A stretch of 64,000 nt of DNA from NCBI GenBank assembly GCA_014529385.2, contig CM043961.1, forward strand, positions 11,266,478 through 11,330,477, written 5' to 3'. A program made the translations under genes and the position numbers. The DNA is from Adiantum capillus-veneris (taxonomy: Eukaryota; Streptophyta; Polypodiopsida; Polypodiales; Pteridaceae). The notes below the pieces were generated by a model that was given only the letters and a program-made list of their open reading frames with translations, was not told the DNA's origin and did no database searches. This document shows positions 61,156 to 64,000 of this stretch, piece after piece. Position 1 is the first letter of the stretch, and the number at the start of each line of letters is the position of its first letter.

Positions 61156-63676
61156 CTTTTCTTGGAATAGCTTTTTTGCTTTCTCCTCGATTTCAACCCG
61201 TTGTTTTTGTTTCTCATCTCGTATCTTTTGCTTCTACTTCTTTTGATCCTTTGAGAGGAAACTTTCGTATTTTCCAAATCATCAGAGGAGTAGTGTTTCT
61301 TTTTCTTAGCCTGGGCTCTAGTGATTACCTTGATTGGAACAATCGGTTCACTCTCTGATGAGCTACTAGGTATCATTTGAACTACGTTTACTACCGTTTT
61401 ACACTTGTTTAAAGGATTTTTAGGAAAATCTTCTAAAAAATGTCCTCCCTTTTTGCAACATTGTATGCAATAGGCTTCAACTGGCTTGAGCTTTTTGTCA
61501 GGCTCTGGACATTCATTTTTCCAATGATCATCTGCACCACAATTGTGACAGTTTCCTGTTCTTGGCTTAATCATGGGTCTTACCATGGGAGGTATGACAC
61601 CTTGATTAGCTACATAATACATTGGTGCGAGCTCTGGTGGAGCATAAGTCACGGTTTCTTCCATTGGTGGTGGATGTGAATTATACCAATCTCCTTCTAC
61701 CATTACTGTAGATGGAATAGGCTCCGCATAGGGTGTAACATGCACTAATGCTTGTTCATCTATGACTCCTTCGGAGTGCATGTACTTTACAAGCACTGCA
61801 TTATGTCTTGGGTATGGAGGTTGTTGACCCAACACAGGATGACGTCTTTTCATACCCATTGGTGGTCTTCGAGCTTGGGCCATATTAGGCTGATATCTGT
61901 ACATGGGTTGTCCTTGTGGCCTCATAGGCACATACTGAACATTTGCATCATACTTTGGTCGGAAGTAGCACTCGTGGGTCTCACCAGTTTTGTGGCCTAA
62001 TTGGTTGTCCCTATTGAGGTATCCCTTGTCCTGGTCCCCTCATACGTGCTTTTTACATGTTGTTCATCCTTTTGAGCATATCGTATATGGCTGAAAATGG
62101 TGCTGCAGCAGCTGTTCCCACTTGTGCTGGTTTAGTGGATGCTATTTTCTCACTTTGGTTATCCTTAGGGACATCTTCTTCGTTAAAAATATCACAATTG
62201 TCTCCTAAGTCAATAGCATCTAACACACACTCTTCTAGGGTTGTATGCCTTTTACTATAGAGTATAGCATGAAGTTCTTTGTTTAGCAGTCCCTCTACAA
62301 ATAAAGATACGAGTTGTTCTTCTGCAGGTAGCTCCAGCCCTGGGCATCTGACAATGTATTGTTTCATTCAAGTTGCACAATCCCTAACAGAATCACCGTG
62401 TTTCTGTTTAAAGCTGTAGATTTGAGCTACTGTATTATTTTTGATCCCCTTTTGGAACAAGCAGCTACAAATCCTTGAGCTAACGTGTTCAAGTCCATGA
62501 TTGACCTTGGTGCAATGTTTTGGAACCATGTCAATGCTTTTCCTTCTAATGTCATTCCAAACCCCTCGAATTGAGTATGGAAGTCGAATATACGTTTTGC
62601 TCTTAACACTTGCTTAAAGCTTGCTAAGTGGTCGTATGGATCCCTTGATCCACTATATATTCTCACCCACTTCTGAAAATCAGCTGGTTTGACGCGTCTG
62701 TTTGGTTCAACTCCTAGTCTCTTTGCACTTGGTCTTGTTCCGAGTCCTTCAAACCAGTCTGCTGGAAATAGTGACTCATGTAGCCCTCGACTGACCTTAG
62801 TGTCACTCGGTTTTCTACGTGATGAGGTGGTTTTTGATTTCTTAACATTACTTTCAGATGATCTCTCAAGGTGTTCATCTCTTGGAATTGTTTTTGGTAC
62901 TTGTTCCAATATCCAATCCTTATGAAATACCCTTGGTATTTGGTTTGTTCTACCTCCTCAGGAGTCATCATAACAAAGTTGTTGTTATAACAATCCCTAA
63001 ACAGGTAGGTTGGTAGGTCTGCTGATCCCTTATCTTTTATCTTGAAGATATAGATGATCTTCATGGCCGTTAGTTGTCCTGATTTGGCATGCGAAGTCCA
63101 CAGAAGATCTTTTACATTTCCATCCTCCCAACAATAGACTCCGATCCTAGGATTATCCGTACTAAACCGTTTCAAAGGCTTGAAATCTACTTAACCGTAT
63201 CCCTCGAATTCTAAAGTTGGTGGTCCTTCTTTTGCTGACATATCTGGGATTATGGTGTTTACTTCTAATCCCCATTTGTCTATCACGTCAGGGTTTTTGA
63301 CTTGTACATACTGAGTTCCGTTTCTATCCATGTATATTTTTCCTTTGTTTGTTTGTCCTAATCTCTTCTTTGAACTCAATACCATCGTCATCAATGCGAA
63401 TAGCATACTCCTCGTTAGGGTCCAGGTAAACCTGAGCTCCATGGCGGTTAGTCTTATAAAAAGAGAGTATATGCTTATAGCGCATTGTCGTTCCGGTTTC
63501 CGAGTGAGTTGAGTAAGAAGACATTTCAGATGTTGAATATGAAAATGTGTCTGAGACTTCTTTAAGGATTGTGTGCAAGAATTGCCTTGATTCACGCTGT
63601 CTTTGGTGGATACTCTACTGGAGGTTTCTCCGAATATGCCTTGATTTTCGAGTACACGACCAGATCTAAGGTTCAT
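61152..63676 (-). pseudogene. B2 gag (fossil)
   Basis: The N-terminal part starts MNLRSGRVLENQGIFGETSS (63676). 63175-62714 has an ordered part (IGVYCWEDGNVKDLLWTSHA, LPTYLFRDCYNNNFVMMTPE). The retrotransposon-gag core is at 62909-62053: YSGSRDPYDHLASFKQVLRA, FEGFGMTLEGKALTWFQNIA, SLFVEGLLNKELHAIL. The last part has the zinc knuckle CHNCGADDHWKNEC (CX2CX4HX4C) and a second Cys/His cluster CIQCCKKGGHF, then a basic C-terminus. The product would form the particle shell and bind RNA. Confidence 0.85.
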
Positions 63677-64000
63677 AAAGACTGGTGAAGCCTTGGATAG
63701 AGTACTTACCTTTGGATTAACTTGTCGTCAATTTCCACTTGACTTGATTGCAACCTCTGCTGGATTGGCAATTCCTCGTCTGCAGCCTGATTTCTGTACA
63801 AATTTGATCAAGTTAGCTATTCTTCTATAAAGACAGTAGAGTCTTTGCTAACTGTCATGATTGGTCTATGTGTATCACTTCAAAACGAGCTATGGGAGTC
63901 AGCAATTGACTTTCAGATTCAATTTTAGCAAAAAATCAAAGGATTAATGTGCAACTTGGACACTGAGTGAACATGTACCAATTTGGATCCGATTGAGCCC
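63677..64000 (-). other. B2 leader, continues beyond the window
   Basis: No frame or primer site is seen in the last 324 bases. The primer-binding site and the 5' LTR should lie to the right of the window. Confidence 0.6.

Larger units (their letters stand above)
48484..64000 (-). mobile_element. Ty3/gypsy family B copy B2, more than 15.5 kb, runs off the window (fossil)
   Basis: On the minus strand the order is gag (right), protease, linker, RT, RNase H, integrase, about 6 kb of additional sense sequence, polypurine tract and 3' LTR (left). The 5' LTR must lie beyond base 64000. The tRNA-Asp-type primer site of sister copy B1 points to the Athila/Tat side of Ty3/gypsy, where extra sequence after integrase is known. 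B2 is broken in a number of places, though several long frames survive. The base run CATTG at 48479-48483 would be the left half of its target duplication. Confidence 0.9.

Overview
The window is retrotransposon-dominated intergenic DNA from a land plant. The evidence is a Ty3/gypsy chromovirus primed by initiator-Met tRNA, a second Ty3/gypsy family whose primer-binding site fits tRNA-Asp, a CACTA (En/Spm) transposase relic with plant-specific DUF4218/DUF4216-type regions, plant-type LINE tails, a Tourist-like MITE and very many (GA)n/(CT)n arrays. I could not assign a species. The wording of the second family's polyprotein recalls, from memory only, sequences of non-grass and possibly non-seed plants. 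I found no convincing intact host gene, tRNA, rRNA or CRISPR array.

Layout. 1-5600: AT-rich, no firm gene, a few short tandem repeats and one doubtful exon. 5740-6117 (+): LINE endonuclease relic. 6120-8904 (-): decayed CACTA element with two genes. 9080-11524: a 2.4-kb unit bounded by ~340-bp direct repeats. 11557-17597 (+): chromovirus copy A1. 17598-20790 (-): reduced copy B1 of the second family. 20791-22099 (+): a partial A-type LTR, followed directly by an inverted A-type LTR (22102-23340) that carries a LINE insertion. 23341-24880: a satellite-like array built from a ~14-bp CCCTAA-containing monomer. 24881-39760: no clear genes; many microsatellites, SINE-like units, a MITE at 31406-31663, two further tails of the same LINE family, a GC-rich block between 21-bp direct repeats, and a perfect 24-bp palindrome. 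39762-47668 (+): chromovirus copy A2, the more complete one, with both LTRs, all pol domains and a chromodomain-like tail. 47669-48483: junk with a small foreign gypsy RT scrap. 48484-64000 (-): a very long member of the second family (B2) that runs off the right edge.

How the parts relate. A1/A2 and B1/B2 are two unrelated Ty3/gypsy families that invaded the same neighbourhood, and B1 now interrupts an A-type sequence. All copies look broken and are treated as fossils. A single LINE family left three 5'-truncated tails, all on the minus strand; one lies inside an A LTR and is therefore younger than that LTR.

The most unusual structure is B2. Between its integrase and its 3' LTR it holds about 6 kb of extra sense-strand sequence: a retropepsin-like segment with a basic, tryptophan-motif tail, and a long Glu/Lys-rich coiled-coil reading region with a non-repetitive C-terminal part. 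I do not recognise either as a known family. The satellite at 23341-24880 is the second best lead.
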